In this document: in pieces, positions 9,188 to 17,394 of the stretch | Numbering within the stretch: position 1 is the first letter of the stretch | Layout of the letters: every line of letters begins with the position of its first letter | Assembly: GCF_009729545.1 (NCBI RefSeq) | Contig: NZ_WFIY01000004.1 | Location: 1,772,001-1,836,000, forward strand | DNA: 64,000 bases | Origin: Acidianus infernus | GTDB lineage: Archaea > Thermoproteota > Thermoprotei_A > Sulfolobales > Sulfolobaceae | Direction of reading: 5' to 3' | Notes under the pieces: model-generated | The model's database searches: none | Told to the model about the DNA's origin: nothing | What the model saw: the letters and a program-made list of their open reading frames with translations, nothing else | Made by a program: the position numbers and the translations under genes

Positions 9188-9665
9188 TGCCATGATTTTT
9201 ATGAGATAGAATAGGTATTAATATAAGCTTAGAATGTCTAGTTGGCATAAAGCATCTTTTTCATTAAGGTTTTTAAAACTTTTATATTTAGAAGATAAGC
9301 TTACTCAAGTCTCTCTCACGTAGTGAAAGTGTTATCACTAAGATACAAATTCTGGAATTAACTTTTTCCTCTCACAAGACTATTACTAAATGCTACTTAA
9401 TAATCTCCAGACTGTAATGCTTTTACGTAACTACTAATTATTCTAAATTATTTTTGATTAGTTATATTTATTTATTATATAGTATTTTTATTAATGATCT
9501 CCCAATCGATGACTGCTTACGAGGGTGAGAGAAAGGTTAGATGGAGGGATTACAGAGATGCGAGCCCCGTGCCGTTGAACTCCCATGACCTACCTTGGAT
9601 ACACTTTATCATGATTAATAAAAGTGTAGGGACAAACTGTTAATATTTCAACAATCCCTTGTGCT
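9188..9665. other. Intergenic stretch without a convincing gene
   Basis: 478 bases, AT-rich in the first 300. A 44-codon frame at 9509-9643 (MTAYEGERKVRWRDYRDASP...) has less AT-rich codons than its surroundings and may be a fragment of a lost gene. I cannot name it. An inverted repeat ACACTTT...AAAGTGT lies at 9601-9627 and could form a hairpin. CCCAATCGATGA at 9501-9512 resembles the CCCRAATCGATGA found in the mobile-element right ends at 15.5 and 50.7 kb, a weak hint of another remnant. Confidence 0.4.
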
Positions 9666-10199
9666 TCAGACTATATATCTTTGGAATGTCTCTAAGACTT
9701 CTTTCCAGTTCTTTACTTCCTCGATGGTTCTCTCTCCTCCTTCATAAACTATAATCAAGTCAGCTGTAGGTCCATTCTGCCTTAATACTTTTATCTCCCT
9801 TACTTGGTCTAGGGATATCTTCCACTTACCTATCTCAACTCGTTCTGGTGTTATTCTAACGTTTAAATAGGAGTATGACTTTATAACTAGAGTAATTAAA
9901 ATTATGCCTAAAGCTAACGTTATTGTACCAAATAAGAGTAATTTATTTATGAACAGCCCAACATTAATTAAAACATATATGAGCCAAATGATAACTTGTC
10001 CGTAGAGGAACAACTTATCCCCTTTCTTAGTGTGTACTCTCACTGCAAGTGGGGCTTTCACGAGATAAAATTTTGAAAACATAAATAAAACTATAACTAC
10101 AGTATATAGAGGATCCCTTTTCTTAATTCTAGATTTATTAGCAGCCTTCATGCTGAGGATATAAGTTATGAAGTTCCTTCTATGTCTCTTATTTATCAT
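9666..10199 (-). CDS. Membrane protein with PH-like C-terminal domain
   Basis: About 177 residues of unknown function. A basic N-terminus (KRHRRN, KSRIKKRDP) precedes two or three hydrophobic segments: around 35-52, and 68-110 as a helical hairpin. Then comes a soluble domain reading RITPERVEIGKWKISLDQVREIKVLRQ...LIIVYEGGERTIEEVKNWKEVLETFQ. This is the pattern of bacterial-type PH (bPH/YdbS-like) domains. The ATG at 10199 is directly preceded by GAGGTG, with a GTG alternative at 10202. A stop codon of an upstream open frame ends only 12 bases before. Confidence 0.6.
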   Translation of the reverse strand: MINKRHRRNFITYILSMKAANKSRIKKRDPLYTVVIVLFMFSKFYLVKAPLAVRVHTKKGDKLFLYGQVIIWLIYVLINVGLFINKLLLFGTITLALGIILITLVIKSYSYLNVRITPERVEIGKWKISLDQVREIKVLRQNGPTADLIIVYEGGERTIEEVKNWKEVLETFQRYIV

Positions 10200-10211
10200 C
10201 ACCTCAGTTCC

Positions 10212-10583
10212 CTACTTTTTATAGTCGAAGCTTCTTAACTCTACAGCTATTCTAAGCCTTAGATCATGCTTTTCGTATTTAATCGTCCTTACCAAGCTGT
10301 AGTCCATATGTGTATCTATTCTTCTATTGAGGACTCTTGGGGTTACGTCTAAGTTAAGATTTAGATGGTTCAAGCTGTAGAAAAAGGTAAGTTTAAGGAA
10401 TAATATTTGAGGAAAGAAATGCTTGACAATATTTACAAGTATTGGAAAGAGATTAAGGAGGCTGTTATAGAAAATGCTCCAGAAGCTAGGCAGTTTCGTT
10501 AGGGAAACTTTAGGCCAGACAGTGACAAATAAACGACAGTCCTCGTAAATACACTGAACTTGTGAATTATATTGGAGACAACA
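10212..10583 (-). other. Open frame without start codon upstream of the PH-like gene; probable gene fragment
   Basis: The minus strand is open for 123 codons but has no ATG/GTG/TTG where a start would be expected. The last 48 codons (LNLDVTPRVLNRRIDTHMDY...AVELRSFDYKK) look like real protein. They end 12 bases before the PH-like gene, so this could be the tail of a former operon partner. The upstream half lies opposite the decayed plus-strand gene at 10419-10664 and may be a chance shadow of it. Confidence 0.3.
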
Positions 10584-10664
10584 TTATTAGAGTTTCACGT
10601 AGTCACTATGAAGACTTAAGAGAGTTAGTATAAGAAATTCATAGACGTATACAAGGAAATTTAG
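10419..10664 (+). pseudogene. Decayed gene fragment, plus strand
   Basis: From ATG 10419 the frame reads MLDNIYKYWKEIKEAVIENA then PEARQF and hits a stop after CGT at 10500. Matching sequence continues in other frames: TELVNYIGDNIIRVSRSHYE, DLRELV, then after another shift KKFIDVYKEI and a stop at 10664. At least one stop and two shifts show it is dead. The helical, lysine-rich pieces do not identify the family. Confidence 0.4.
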
Positions 10665-10738
10665 TACATCAGTTATAAAAAGAAATATATTTAATTGGAA
10701 ATATTATTCTTAAAATTTCGAAAAGTAAATAATCATGT

Positions 10739-12688
10739 ATGATTGTTAAGAGCATTTGTCCATTTTGTGGAGTAGGCTGCGGAATAGACCTAGAAGTTGA
10801 AGGGGGTAAGATAGTAAGGGTCTTGCCTGATAAAACCCACGTCGTGAGTAAAGGGCACTTATGTGGTAAAGGCAGTGTTGCTTTCAAATCTCTTTACGCA
10901 GAAGATAGGGTTTTATATCCTTTAAAGAGAGAGGGCGAGAAATTCGTAAGGATTTCGTGGAAAGAAGCCATTGAGGAAATTTATATCAAATTAAACGATA
11001 TTATTAAAAAATATGGCCCATTCTCCGTAGGCTTTTACGGCGGTTGTCAGAACACTTTGGAAGAAGTTTACTCTTTCATGAAACTGGCTAGGGCGTTGGG
11101 GACTAACAATGTAGATTCTTGTGCTAGAGTATGTCACGACCCTTCAGCTATAGCATTAAAGGAAATGTTAGGAGTAGGAGCTTCCTCGACTTCGGTTGTT
11201 CAAATTCCTAAAGCTAAAGTCTTGGTCATAGCAGGAGAATCGATAACAGAAAGCCATCCAGTAATATCCCAATACATTGTAGAGCTCAAAAGAAAAGGAG
11301 GTAAACTAATAGTTATAGATCCTAGATTAACGGGAATTGCCAAAATTGCCGATCTTTATTTGCAGATTTCTCCTTCTACTGATATATACTTATTTAATGC
11401 AGTTGCAAATTATTTAATTTCTAATGGATTAATTGATGAGAATTTTATTAAACAAAGGACGGAAGGCTTTGAAGACTATAAGAGAGTTGTAAGTAAGTAT
11501 TCCATTGAAGATGCGGAGAAAATTACTGGAATTCCTAGAGAAAAAATAATTGAGTTTGCTAAGCTAATTTCACAGAAACCTGTTATTTTCTCTTGGGGCT
11601 TAGGATTAACTCAGTCTTCTGGAGTTAACGGAGTAAGAGCTTTAGTTAATTTAGCGTTGCTGACAGGGAACGTTGGAATAGAAGGGGGAGGGTTAATAGT
11701 ATATCGTGGCCAGGCTAACGTTCAAGGTTCTGGAGATTTAGTAAAGCCTAATGTATTTCCTAATGGTAAAATGGACGAGTTACATGCTTTACAATTAAAG
11801 GAAGTTTGGGGATTTAAACCGCCTATTCAGCCGGGTAAAACAGTTACCGAAGCCTTGTATGGCTCTAATTTAAAAGCAATCTTTTTAATGAACTTTAATC
11901 CTGCTAAGAGTTTTCCTAATAGGAAAGTTGTTGAAAAATTCTTATCATCTCTAGACTTGTTAGTCGTAATAGACTCCTTTATGACTGAGACCGCAAAGTT
12001 TGCTCATTATATATTGCCTGCAGCAATGTGGGCTGAAAAAGAAGGTTCTGTGACGAGTTTGGACAGGTTAGTAAAGTGGAGGTTTAAAGCTGTTAACCCT
12101 CCAGGAGAAGCTAGGCCAGAGCTAGAAATAATAGCGGATTTGGCAAGGAAATTTGGTTTTAATTTCTCATCAGATCCTAAGGAAGTGTTTAATGAGCTAA
12201 AAGAGGTATCAATATACTCTAATCTCAACTTTGGAGAAATGACTGACTACTCCTTACCGTCGAGGTACCCGCAAAACGACGAAGTACTTTATAGAGAAAA
12301 ATTCCTAACTGAAGATGGTAAAGCTCACTTCCGCCCAGTTGAGCAACCAAAGCTTTCTAAAGGCATGATACTAATCACTGGAAGGGAAGTTACTCACTAT
12401 AATACTGACGAACTAATAGTTAGATCCGGATTTCCAGAAATTCCGTTAGAGGTTTTTATTAACCCAGAAGATGCTACTAGACTGGGAATAAAGGAAGGAG
12501 ATGAAGTCGAGATCTCTTCGAAATGTGGTTCTGCAAAGGCAAGAGTTAGGCTATCGAGAGACATAATGAGAGGTGTGGCTTTCGCATATATGCATAACAC
12601 TGAAATAAATTATGTAGTATGTAATGATCTAGATGAAGAGTCAAAAACTCCAAAGTTCAAGTATATTGTGATTAACATAAGGAAATAA
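10739..12688 (+). CDS. fdhF: Formate dehydrogenase-type molybdopterin oxidoreductase, catalytic subunit
   Basis: A 649-residue molybdopterin/[4Fe-4S] enzyme. The N-terminal cluster ligands are C7, C10, C14 and C42 (CPFCGVGCG...HLCGKG). In DSCARVCHDPS, C132-H133 occupies the position of the Sec/Cys-His pair that binds Mo/W and takes the formate hydride, and here it is Cys. Molybdopterin-dinucleotide-binding signatures (VFSWGLGLTQ, RGQANVQGSGD) and the C-terminal beta-barrel (PLEVFINPEDATRLGIKEGDEVEISS) are intact. No electron-transfer or anchoring subunit is adjacent. Small ferredoxin-type partners elsewhere would have to serve. A role other than formate oxidation is possible, but ARVCH favours formate. 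Confidence 0.85.
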   Translation: MIVKSICPFCGVGCGIDLEVEGGKIVRVLPDKTHVVSKGHLCGKGSVAFKSLYAEDRVLYPLKREGEKFVRISWKEAIEEIYIKLNDIIKKYGPFSVGFYGGCQNTLEEVYSFMKLARALGTNNVDSCARVCHDPSAIALKEMLGVGASSTSVVQIPKAKVLVIAGESITESHPVISQYIVELKRKGGKLIVIDPRLTGIAKIADLYLQISPSTDIYLFNAVANYLISNGLIDENFIKQRTEGFEDYKRVVSKYSIEDAEKITGIPREKIIEFAKLISQKPVIFSWGLGLTQSSGVNGVRALVNLALLTGNVGIEGGGLIVYRGQANVQGSGDLVKPNVFPNGKMDELHALQLKEVWGFKPPIQPGKTVTEALYGSNLKAIFLMNFNPAKSFPNRKVVEKFLSSLDLLVVIDSFMTETAKFAHYILPAAMWAEKEGSVTSLDRLVKWRFKAVNPPGEARPELEIIADLARKFGFNFSSDPKEVFNELKEVSIYSNLNFGEMTDYSLPSRYPQNDEVLYREKFLTEDGKAHFRPVEQPKLSKGMILITGREVTHYNTDELIVRSGFPEIPLEVFINPEDATRLGIKEGDEVEISSKCGSAKARVRLSRDIMRGVAFAYMHNTEINYVVCNDLDEESKTPKFKYIVINIRK

Positions 12689-12781
12689 ATATCCTTTCAT
12701 TTTCTTTATTCAGTTATACATAATTCTAAGTAACTATTTACAACGGAATATTTATAAATGCACAAATAAGTAACATGTTAT

Positions 12782-13696
12782 ATGGTAAAATACTGTCCAA
12801 AGTGTGGCTATCCAAACCCTGATGACGCTAAGTTCTGCATGAAGTGTGGATATCAACTTCCTACAATACTTCAACAACCAAGCCCAAACTCTCAACCGCC
12901 CTCTATTCCTACAACTCCTCCGGAACGACCAAAAAAAGAATTACCACTGAAGGCTATCATAGGTTTAGTAGTAGCTGTAATAGTTGTGCTAGCAGTTTTC
13001 ATAGTGGTGTTACCTTTAACTTCACCTCATGGGATCTCCACATTAGCTTCTACTGCACAGAGCAACTTTGGCGGTAGTTGGGTTACTGCCAGATGCCAAT
13101 CTGGCACAGTAACATATGTGGGAAACGGAGAATACAAAGTAAGTTACTTAAATGGAACAACAATTACTGTTAAAAATATTTCTAATATACCCTTCATTTC
13201 GAATTCTTTCTCAAGTACTAGTTCTTTAACTGCCACTTGCAATGTTACTTTTTCTAAGGCAGTTTTTGCCCTAATTAATGGTACAATTAATGGTAATAAG
13301 GCTTACATACTTGTTATAGGAGCTTATTGGAACACCACACCAAACCCAATCTACGACTCTTACAATCAAATAAAATCAGAGTTATCCAATAATAGCGGTC
13401 TAATTTTATCTGCAAAAGCGTTTTTCAAAGCTGAGGGAATATGCGTCAATGTGTCGATTCATAATGGCATGGTTTATCTTTATATGTCTACATCCAACTC
13501 TACTTTCGCCAGGTCTCTGATATCACAAAATCCGGATTCAACTTTAGCTTCACAGCTAAACTTAACTTCTGTTACTGCTCTAGGAGTTTTGGAAGAATTA
13601 AATGCTAACGAAGAAATTGGTGTAATTGTTATTAACATGGCTCCTAGCGAGTCTCAAATGATACCACTAGCAAGCCAAGTTGAAGGTTGTTTATAA
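12782..13696 (+). CDS. Zinc-ribbon membrane protein with exported C-terminal domain
   Basis: A 304-residue protein. Residues 1-25 form a cytoplasmic zinc ribbon (C5, C8, C19, C22 in YCPKCGYPN...FCMKCGY). A Pro/Ser-rich linker (30-52) leads to one strong transmembrane helix (about 56-80). The remaining 220 residues are Asn/Ser/Thr-rich with several glycosylation sequons, so they are expected outside the cell. This is a common archaeal architecture of unknown function, possibly a sensor or surface protein. It has its own promoter region (TTTATAAATG near 12751) and no evident operon partner. Confidence 0.75.
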   Translation: MVKYCPKCGYPNPDDAKFCMKCGYQLPTILQQPSPNSQPPSIPTTPPERPKKELPLKAIIGLVVAVIVVLAVFIVVLPLTSPHGISTLASTAQSNFGGSWVTARCQSGTVTYVGNGEYKVSYLNGTTITVKNISNIPFISNSFSSTSSLTATCNVTFSKAVFALINGTINGNKAYILVIGAYWNTTPNPIYDSYNQIKSELSNNSGLILSAKAFFKAEGICVNVSIHNGMVYLYMSTSNSTFARSLISQNPDSTLASQLNLTSVTALGVLEELNANEEIGVIVINMAPSESQMIPLASQVEGCL

Positions 13697-13765
13697 AGGA
13701 ACTCTTTTTTAATTCGTCTCTTTTCTCACTACATTTTATTTATCCTTGATTGAAAATCTATAGTA

Positions 13766-14740
13766 ATGGAAAGAGCTTGGAGAGGTTTCGCCATTATTTA
13801 CGCAAGCAAAAAAGAAATTGCGGAGAGGCTTTGCGAGGAAATAAAGAAGAGGGAAACCCCCTGCTCACTCTTCTCCTACAAAGAGGCAAACTTTAAAAAT
13901 ATTTGGAAGTGTTACGACGGGATAATATTCGCCATGGCGCTAAGCGGGGCAGTTAGGACAATATGCAAGTACGCACAAAGTAAAGATAAAGACCCACCAG
14001 TCCTAGCGATAGACGATGAAGGGAAGTTCGTCATACCAATATTGGGGGCACACTGGGGGGCTAACGAGTACGCAGAGGAAATCGCTAAGTTATTGGGATC
14101 AATTCCAGTAATTACTACTGCGAGCGAACTATCTAACGTTACAAGCGTGGAGGAATTCGCTAGGCTAGTCAACTGTAAAATACTTAACGTGGAGAACGTG
14201 GTTAAAGTGACTTCAGCCCTTTTAAGGGGAGAAGAGGTATGCGTAAAAGGTCTAAAGAAGTTACCCAACGTTAAGGGCAAATACAAAATTGGCGACAACT
14301 GTAAGTACTTCATCGTGGTGGGGGAAGAGGATAGAGAAGAGGCAGACAATGTGGTCTACTTAAAACCGTTAAAACTCTCCATAGGGGTAGGAAGTAAGAT
14401 CGAGGCGGACGAGAAGACAATAGAAGAGGCAATTCTGTTTGCGTTGAATAAGATAAACGCGGATATATCCCAAGTGGAGGTGATTTCTTCAGTTAGAGAA
14501 AAAGTGGGGAAAGTCGCAGAAAGGCTAGGTGTTAAATTTAGGTTAATTTCGCTGGAGGAAGTCAACTCCTTTAACGACGAGTGCCTCTCCCCTCAAAGCC
14601 AAAAGTTGAAGGAGCTAGGCATAAAGAACGTGGCTGAGGCTTGTGCGTTAATTTCTGCTGGTAAGAACGCCAAGTTAATTTTGAGGAAAATCCCTTATAA
14701 AGGAGAAGTAACAGTTTCTATTGCGTCAATTGGTGAGTAG
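13766..14740 (+). CDS. cbiG: Cobalt-precorrin-5A hydrolase CbiG
   Basis: A 324-residue enzyme of the anaerobic cobalamin pathway. It opens the delta-lactone of cobalt-precorrin-5A and releases acetaldehyde. The CbiG N-terminal signature (LSGAVRTICKYAQSK...VLAIDDEGKFVIPILGAHWGANEYA) lies at about 45-110. The C-terminal domain starts LSIGVGSKIEADEKTIEEAI at about 210 and contains the family's E.ISSVREK pattern. It is the first gene of the cbi operon, and the stop lies 3 bases before the cbiE ATG. Codon use is noticeably more GC-rich than in the downstream cbi genes (many GGG, GTG and ACG), which may point to a separate history. Confidence 0.95.
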   Translation: MERAWRGFAIIYASKKEIAERLCEEIKKRETPCSLFSYKEANFKNIWKCYDGIIFAMALSGAVRTICKYAQSKDKDPPVLAIDDEGKFVIPILGAHWGANEYAEEIAKLLGSIPVITTASELSNVTSVEEFARLVNCKILNVENVVKVTSALLRGEEVCVKGLKKLPNVKGKYKIGDNCKYFIVVGEEDREEADNVVYLKPLKLSIGVGSKIEADEKTIEEAILFALNKINADISQVEVISSVREKVGKVAERLGVKFRLISLEEVNSFNDECLSPQSQKLKELGIKNVAEACALISAGKNAKLILRKIPYKGEVTVSIASIGE

Positions 14741-14743
14741 AAG

Positions 14744-15430
14744 ATGACTCTTTACGTTATAGGCGTAGGTCCGGGAGATCCAGAGCTAATAACCCTAAAG
14801 GGCATTGAGAAAATAAAGAATGCTGAAGTAGTAACTGGTTGGGGAAGTGTAATAGAAAGGTTCTCAAAATACACTGAAGGCAAAAAAGTGATTCCATTAA
14901 ATTATAAGGAAGAGTCTAAACTACTTGGCGAAGTTATGAATTTAGCTAAGGATAAAGAGGTTGCATTTTTAAATCATGGGGATCCAGCAGTTTCTGACTA
15001 TCAACTTTTGGATAAATTGAAAAAGTTAGCTAAAGAATATGGGGTTAGTCTTGAAATAATTCCAGGTGTTTCATCAATAATTAGAGCTTTACAAATAGTT
15101 GAAAGGGACTTAACGCAAGTTATAGTGGTAACGTTACATGTAAGGGGAGAAATTAATTATTCAAAGCTTAAGGACTTGATAAAAACAGGAAGGGATTTAC
15201 TAATTATTCCAGAACCTTATCCCGATGGCGTCAAGAGAATAGCCCTTCAGTTTGAGAAAGAAGACCCAACTTTAACAATTATGGAGAAATTAACATATCC
15301 TGACGAGAAGGTCTGGAAATTTAAGTGTAGTGAAATAATAAAAGGGGATATTAAATTTGGGGATTTAACTATAGTTTATGTTCCTTCAGTTACAGAGATG
15401 GGGGTTAAGGGGATGAAAGGGGATGGATAG
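14744..15430 (+). CDS. cbiE: Cobalt-precorrin-7 (C5)-methyltransferase CbiE
   Basis: A 228-residue tetrapyrrole methylase that adds the C5 methyl in the late corrin ring steps, normally acting with CbiT. The SAM-binding VIGVGPGDPELITLKG motif is at residues 4-19, and the substrate region FLNHGDPAVSDYQ and IIPGVSS motifs follow. The last 12-13 codons (from TEMGV) lie inside a repeated mobile-element end that occurs again at 48.3-48.5 kb. The native C-terminus was therefore probably replaced when the element inserted. The catalytic body is complete. CbiT is encoded separately at 18421. Confidence 0.92.
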   Translation: MTLYVIGVGPGDPELITLKGIEKIKNAEVVTGWGSVIERFSKYTEGKKVIPLNYKEESKLLGEVMNLAKDKEVAFLNHGDPAVSDYQLLDKLKKLAKEYGVSLEIIPGVSSIIRALQIVERDLTQVIVVTLHVRGEINYSKLKDLIKTGRDLLIIPEPYPDGVKRIALQFEKEDPTLTIMEKLTYPDEKVWKFKCSEIIKGDIKFGDLTIVYVPSVTEMGVKGMKGDG

Positions 15431-15577
15431 CCCAAGACGTTAATGCGCTCCTCCCCAGCTCAAGTATGAGCAACTAACAATAAGGGACTAGGTGAATGAA
15501 AGTCCTCACTCTTCTAATGCTCTGAGCTACCCGAATCGATGAACCGCTTGGGAGGGAACCCTTCAGGAGGAAGTCAG
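15390..15577 (+). mobile_element. Miniature IS200/IS605-like element (copy 1), inside cbi operon
   Basis: A 188-base block starting TTACAGAGATGGGGGTTAAG and ending GGAGGAAGTCAG. It matches the inverted copy at 48313-48519 over its full length, with gaps. Both copies begin at the same TTAC and end at the same GTCAG, so these are the element borders. TTAC is also the known target and left flank of IS608-like elements. A subterminal stem (GGGAGGGAACCCTTC) precedes the right end. The right-end sequence is shared with a TnpB gene tail at 50.7 kb, so a TnpB-element right end (omega-RNA region) is inferred. It carries no transposase. Confidence 0.7.
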
Positions 15578-15638
15578 TCGTTCAAAGAATAATATTTATA
15601 AAAGACATATTTATATTCTGGATAAGCTATCCATTAAT

Positions 15639-16640
15639 GTGGATACAGCAATTATAATCATAACTCACGGCTCAAGAAGGAATACATTTGTTGAAGATAT
15701 GGAAGGAGTAACAAAATATATTGAAGACAAGCTACGAATTCCAGTTTATTTATCTCATAACGAATTTACTGAACCAAATTGGAGGAATTTAGTTTCATCT
15801 TTACTGGAAAAAGGAATTAACAACTTCATATTCGCTCTAGCTTTTTTAGGTAGAGGGAATCACGTCGCTAAAGACATAATGGGTTCCTTTGGAGTTAACG
15901 AATTTTACAAATGGGTGGAAGCCCAGTATGAAGGTAAGAAACTTAAAGTTTATTTCACAAGACCTTTGGCAGATTCTCCGTTAGTTAAGTTGTCGTTACT
16001 TTACAGAATATCTTCAGCATTAAGAAAAGACAACTCCTTCAATTTTTTGGAAGACCCTGAGGAAATAGAAGAGAATTCAATGGAATTATCAAGGCAGAAA
16101 GTAAGGGAAATAACTGGAAAGGATGGGGAAGAGCTAGAAATAATAAGTAGAGCTGTTTATGCAAGTGGAAACTTGGAGATTGCTAGGCATATTTACATAA
16201 GCAAAGACGCAATAGAGATGGGAGTTTCAGCATTAAAGTCCGGTATAGGAATATTAACTGACGTTAAGATGGTTAAGGCAGGATTGAGGTGGAACGCTGA
16301 AAATTATTTAGACGATGCAGTAGAGCTTGCTAAAAAATTAAAGATAACTAGAACTGCTGCAGGAATAAGGATAGGACTTTCAAAGGAACCTAAGATAGTA
16401 GTTATAGGTAATTCTCCAACCGCATTAGTTGAGGCAATAAAAATGCATGAGGAAGAAGGAGTTGAAATTCCTTTAATAGTTGCGACTCCCCCTGGATTTA
16501 CTAATGCCGTTGAGGCAAAGGAGAGGTTAATCTCTACTGATATTCCTTGTATAGTACTTAGAGGCAATTACGGAGGAAGTAATATTGCAGTATCAATAAT
16601 GAATGAAATAATTCGTTATGCGCGTGGTAAAAATGGGTAA
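15639..16640 (+). CDS. cbiXC: CbiX-CbiC fusion: cobaltochelatase plus precorrin-8 methylmutase
   Basis: 333 residues in two enzyme domains. Residues 1-125 are a short CbiX-type sirohydrochlorin cobaltochelatase with metal-binding H10 (ITHGSRR) and H75 (GRGNHVAKD). Residues 135-333 are CbiC, cobalt-precorrin-8 methylmutase, with the catalytic His in LEIARHI (H184) and the usual GIGILTDVKMVKAG segment. The fusion joins the cobalt-insertion step with the C11-to-C12 methyl migration. The start is the GTG at 15639: the nearby ATG at 15637 is out of frame, and TTTATATT near 15610 is placed for a leaderless transcript. A fresh promoter here would restore transcription behind the inserted element. 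Confidence 0.92.
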   Translation: MDTAIIIITHGSRRNTFVEDMEGVTKYIEDKLRIPVYLSHNEFTEPNWRNLVSSLLEKGINNFIFALAFLGRGNHVAKDIMGSFGVNEFYKWVEAQYEGKKLKVYFTRPLADSPLVKLSLLYRISSALRKDNSFNFLEDPEEIEENSMELSRQKVREITGKDGEELEIISRAVYASGNLEIARHIYISKDAIEMGVSALKSGIGILTDVKMVKAGLRWNAENYLDDAVELAKKLKITRTAAGIRIGLSKEPKIVVIGNSPTALVEAIKMHEEEGVEIPLIVATPPGFTNAVEAKERLISTDIPCIVLRGNYGGSNIAVSIMNEIIRYARGKNG

Positions 16641-17394
16641 AATTTACGTTGTAGGTATAGGTCCAGGAGGAAAGGAAACAAGGACGTTAGAAATGCTAAA
16701 GGCTATAAAGGAAAGCGACGTTATAGTTGCTTATACTACTTACGCTAGGTTAATTCAAGACTTGACTGACGGTAAGGAAGTAATAACTGCAAAAATGAAG
16801 GAAGAAGTATTTAGGGCAAAAGTTGCAATAGAAAAGGCTTTACAAGGTCACACTGTTGCGGTAGTATCTAGCGGGGACCCACAAGTTTACGGCATGGCCG
16901 GTTTAATCTTTGATATGGCTTGTAAAAATAATATTAATGTAGAGATTCAGATAATTCCTGGAATAACTGCAGCAAACGCTGTTGCAGCTAAATTGGGCTC
17001 GCCATTATCAATGGATTTTGCGGTGATTAGTCTAAGTGACTTGCTAATTCCTTCAGAGGAAATCCTTAATAGAGTGAGGAAGGCTGCAGAAGGGGACTTT
17101 GTTATAGTCTTGTACAATCCTATAAATAAGCCGTTATTATTGGAAGCGATGAGAATTATAAAGGAAGTTAAAGGAACCGATGTTCCAGTAGGTATAGTAA
17201 AATCAGCTTATAGGGAAGATGAGGAAATTATGATAGCAACTTTATCTACTTGGGAAAAGTTTTTGAATAAAATAAACATGATTACAACAATTATTGTAGG
17301 AAATTCAAAGTCTTATATTTGCAATAATAAAATAATAACACCAAGAGGATACGAAAGGAGGTACGATCTGCACGTCATTGATTCAAACTCTTAA
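16633..17394 (+). CDS. cbiH: Cobalt-precorrin-3B C17-methyltransferase CbiH
   Basis: About 253 residues. A class III tetrapyrrole methylase that methylates C17 and drives ring contraction. VVGIGPGGKETRT is the SAM loop, VVSSGDPQVYGMAG the second motif, and IIPGITAANAVAAKLGSPLSMDFAVISLSD the typical CbiH/CobJ core. DFVIVLYNPIN and RGYERRYDLH complete it. I take ATG 16633 because the conserved MGKIYVVGIG begins there. An ATG at 16618 in the same frame would add five residues. It overlaps cbiXC by 8 bases and cbiD by about 17, indicating coupled translation. Confidence 0.93.
   Translation: MGKIYVVGIGPGGKETRTLEMLKAIKESDVIVAYTTYARLIQDLTDGKEVITAKMKEEVFRAKVAIEKALQGHTVAVVSSGDPQVYGMAGLIFDMACKNNINVEIQIIPGITAANAVAAKLGSPLSMDFAVISLSDLLIPSEEILNRVRKAAEGDFVIVLYNPINKPLLLEAMRIIKEVKGTDVPVGIVKSAYREDEEIMIATLSTWEKFLNKINMITTIIVGNSKSYICNNKIITPRGYERRYDLHVIDSNS

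Noticed and set aside
9497..9600. Possible structured RNA (RNase P, SRP or C/D box type) near 9.5 kb
   Set aside because: A CGATGACT box-C-like string is present, but no matching D box, k-turn or conserved RNase P/SRP core could be traced.
9509..9643. 44-codon frame downstream of the HEPN relic as a gene
   Set aside because: No recognisable family or promoter. Kept only as a note in the intergenic entry.
13912..14349. 145-codon minus-strand frame inside cbiG
   Set aside because: Ser/Leu/Thr-rich shadow of a clear CbiG coding sequence, with no own motifs or ribosome-binding site.
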